Source: CAYXFZ01 sp964464385 (GTDB lineage Bacteria; Planctomycetota; UBA1135). From it: a DNA stretch of 25,209 nucleotides. Positions 23,411 through 25,209 of the stretch are shown piece by piece. Location: the NCBI GenBank assembly GCA_964464385.1, contig CAYXFZ010000033.1, positions 1-25,209 of the forward strand, in the 5' to 3' direction. Below the pieces are notes generated by a model. That model was not told where the DNA came from, made no database searches, and was given only the letters and a program-made list of their open reading frames with translations. The number at the start of each line of letters is the position of its first letter. The stretch's first letter is position 1. The translations under genes were made by a program, and so were the position numbers.

Positions 23411-23418
23411 AATTGCTT

Positions 23419-24261
23419 TCACCCTGTCGAAGACCGCCTTCCCCCCAGCGTCAAGCTGAGGAAGACCAAACTGGCGCCGCCGATTTGGGCCCAGCCAGGC
23501 CATCCGTCGCCAAGAGGGACCCCAATCAGCATGGCCAGAACCACACCCAGGAAACCTATCTGGGTGGCACGCGTGGCCGTGTGGTAGCGCAGTGCATAGG
23601 TCAAAAACACTTGCCCGCCCTGGGTGGCGACGCCCAGCAAAAGCAACCAAATCCAAGCATGGCCTTGCGGCAGGACAAAATCTCGTCCACCCAACATCCA
23701 AGCCACCGGAATGGAGAGCAAGGGAAAGGCCAACACAATGCGCAAGGGGTGCTCGGTCCGCACCAAAACGCGGATCAGGGAATAGGCGACGGAAGAAAAC
23801 AGGGCCGTGCCCAAGGCAAACAAAATGCCAACAGAGGGACTTAGGGAAACCACTCCTTGCATGACGGCAATTCCCGCCAAGCCGAGGAACAAGGAAAACA
23901 CTTGCACGCCGCGCAGGCGTTCGCCAAACACCAATGCTCCCACCACCGCCGCAAAGAGAGGGGTGGTGTTGTACGCCGTGACAGCATTCCCGAGAGGCAG
24001 GCGGGCAATGGCCTCAAAGTAACACCAAAGGCCGGCGAACCCAAAGGCCGCGCGCATGGCCAACAGCCCAGGTCGGCTCGGTCGCAAGGATACTTTTGCC
24101 CGAGCCATGGCCCCCACGGTTAATACCACGGAAATCAAACTCCGCACAAATACTTTTTCCAAGGCCGGGATTTCCGGCATCATTTTGGCGGATGCCGCCA
24201 TGAACGCAAAAGAAGTGGCAGAGGCCAACATCCACCAAGTTCCGGGATTCAAGCGGGGCAA
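23419..24261 (-). CDS. EamA/DMT-family transporter
   Basis: Protein of 280 residues with ten predicted membrane helices in two EamA halves. The first half ends in GNAVTAYNTTPLFAAVVGALVFGERL, the typical mid-domain motif with a Glu in GE; the second ends in ATRATQIGFLGVVLAMLIGVPLGDG. Such drug/metabolite transporters export or import small metabolites; the substrate cannot be told. Start is uncertain: TTG at 24261 gives MPRLNPGTWW before the first helix, ATG at 24231 gives MLASATSFAF. It lies 22 nt after the HEAT/VWA gene and 57 nt before the aldolase/dehydrogenase gene on the same strand, so a link with sugar-derived products is possible but not shown. Confidence 0.88.
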   Translation of the reverse strand: MPRLNPGTWWMLASATSFAFMAASAKMMPEIPALEKVFVRSLISVVLTVGAMARAKVSLRPSRPGLLAMRAAFGFAGLWCYFEAIARLPLGNAVTAYNTTPLFAAVVGALVFGERLRGVQVFSLFLGLAGIAVMQGVVSLSPSVGILFALGTALFSSVAYSLIRVLVRTEHPLRIVLAFPLLSIPVAWMLGGRDFVLPQGHAWIWLLLLGVATQGGQVFLTYALRYHTATRATQIGFLGVVLAMLIGVPLGDGWPGWAQIGGASLVFLSLTLGGRRSSTG

Positions 24262-24283
24262 AAGATTTCAGCGCGGCAATCGG

Positions 24284-25209
24284 TCACTCAATGGCAATAA
24301 AAGAACCGCCAGTTCCCTTGGAGATATACCTCAGTTGGTCCTGATACCACTCGTAATCGGAATAGACCACGCTGTGTACCACCAATTTCCGAAATCGGTT
24401 TCGGTCCACTAAATGGTCCACCACGCGGTTGTGGTGCACATAATCCCCGACCTCGGGTTCGCCCGAGCTCAATAGAAACACGGTATCCAGGGTCGGGTCC
24501 GCCAAGACGGCCTGCAAAGCTCCCCAGATGTTTTTCCAACCCTTGGAGCGAGCCCTTTCCACGAAACGTAGGGCATACTTGGCGTTCTTTTTCGTAACCG
24601 GAACCGGTTTGTCATTCCAAGCTTCCACTTCGGTTGAATACACAAACACACTGAAGGAAACGGACTCTGGGAGAGAAGCCAATGTTTTGGCCAATTCTTC
24701 CAAGGCTAGAGCCCGCTTTTGCTTGCCATTGGCTGCATCGTCATCCATGCCAGCCGAAATATCCATGAGAAAGGCGACGTGATCGGACTCCACTCGCAAT
24801 CCGTTGTAAGTTGCCACGGTATCTCCGAGAGTCCCGGCTTTCCCCCGGCCTTTTTCCAAGGGTGCTTTGTCCCGGTTTTCCTTCCACCACCGCGCCCAAT
24901 CGGAACGGGTTCGGTACTGCACCCCGGTCCAATCCTGAAGGAGGTCCACGATGCGGCCTTGGACCAAGGGGCGGGTCAGCGATAAAGCCGGGATTAAGGC
25001 ATCCACCGCGCTCTTCGTGGGGGTTGCCGCTTGCAGGTTTTCCACCCCCTGGAGCTGTACACGCCAGTCCTCGTCATCCAAGGCCAAACAACTCAAGGTT
25101 TCGGCTTGGCGCGGAAGGGACTGGGCAATGAGCGCGAGGAGGGCCGTGCGAACGCCTGCATTTTTGTCCTGGAGTCCTTTTTGCAAGGAATCCAGAGCTT
25201 TCTCATCCT
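24284..25209 (-). CDS. HEAT-repeat and von Willebrand A domain protein, C-terminal part
   Basis: The frame is open to the right edge, so the N-terminus is missing. The visible 308 residues begin with alpha-helical HEAT-like repeats (DEKALDSLQKGLQDK, AGVRTALLALIAQSL, DEDWRVQLQGVENLQ), then a basic linker with RSDWARWWKENRDKAP. A VWA domain follows: HVAFLMDISAGMDDD, VSFSVFVYSTEVEAWND, WKNIWGALQAVL, DTVFLLSSGEPEVGDY and a final TGGSFIAIE. The metal-binding MIDAS motif (usually D-x-S-x-S, with a later Asp in TDG) is altered: DISAG and LSSGE. Similar HEAT/VWA proteins are frequent in Planctomycetes and may be exported scaffolds; partners unknown. Family assignment is good, function open. Confidence 0.82.
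   Translation of the reverse strand, partial: DEKALDSLQKGLQDKNAGVRTALLALIAQSLPRQAETLSCLALDDEDWRVQLQGVENLQAATPTKSAVDALIPALSLTRPLVQGRIVDLLQDWTGVQYRTRSDWARWWKENRDKAPLEKGRGKAGTLGDTVATYNGLRVESDHVAFLMDISAGMDDDAANGKQKRALALEELAKTLASLPESVSFSVFVYSTEVEAWNDKPVPVTKKNAKYALRFVERARSKGWKNIWGALQAVLADPTLDTVFLLSSGEPEVGDYVHHNRVVDHLVDRNRFRKLVVHSVVYSDYEWYQDQLRYISKGTGGSFIAIE

Overview
The window reads as a piece of a planctomycete genome, most likely a metagenome-assembled contig. The taxonomic call is inference. It rests on large secreted proteins of marine Planctomycetes (caspase-like, CotH/lamin-tail, YHYH, RCC1, LamG-like), on a C-terminal module (core GGGPTST) that I associate with the Saltatorellus/Poly30-type lineages, and on many genes without a clear Shine-Dalgarno. 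A run of 10 N at 18012-18021 marks a scaffold join. Coding density is very high. Apart from the broken-gene tracts at 7701-8912 and 18722-19024, no gene-free stretch exceeds 300 bases. No tRNA, rRNA, CRISPR or recognisable transposase gene was seen.

Layout. (1) 1-3540, plus strand: end of a caspase-like peptidase, a large CotH-kinase/lamin-tail secreted protein, and a small lipoprotein cytochrome c. (2) 3537-4713, minus: PuuD-like membrane protein and pterin carbinolamine dehydratase, with a small six-cysteine protein (4738-4938, plus) beyond them. (3) 4935-8157, minus: citrate lyase alpha, a CitD-CitE fusion and, directly upstream, a badly damaged aspartate-semialdehyde dehydrogenase. (4) 8185-11824, minus: a tight YHYH protein / YtkA-like lipoprotein / MauG-type diheme protein operon followed by a broken LamG-like gene. 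(5) 11910-14526, minus: norC-norB-like-diheme cytochrome c operon with 4-nt overlaps. (6) 14641-18725: a small beta-rich protein, a secreted alpha/beta hydrolase, a membrane acyltransferase, a PLP aminotransferase interrupted by the N gap, and a truncated MGMT-like protein. (7) 18722-20244, minus: remnant of a secreted protein and a seven-repeat RCC1 protein with a 3' frameshift. (8) 20312-25209, minus: MoaA, bifunctional aldolase/short-chain dehydrogenase, EamA transporter, and a HEAT/VWA protein running off the edge.

How genes work together. The nor-like block is a membrane c-type-cytochrome-fed heme-copper enzyme with altered ligands: a Met where the second low-spin heme His is expected, and a Leu where the NorB FeB Glu is expected. 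The YHYH/YtkA-like/MauG block looks like an exported metal- or redox-handling cassette, by analogy with the MbnP/MbnH pair. I consider these two blocks the best candidates for an under-described system.

A second theme is damage. Five loci (asd, LamG-like, RCC1, the 18.7-19.0 kb remnant, the MGMT-like gene) appear to carry stops, frameshifts or internal deletions. Two related inverted-repeat elements (8176-8270 and 11860-11928) sit at 3' ends of genes and supply their last codons. Whether this is real gene decay or assembly error cannot be decided from the sequence alone.
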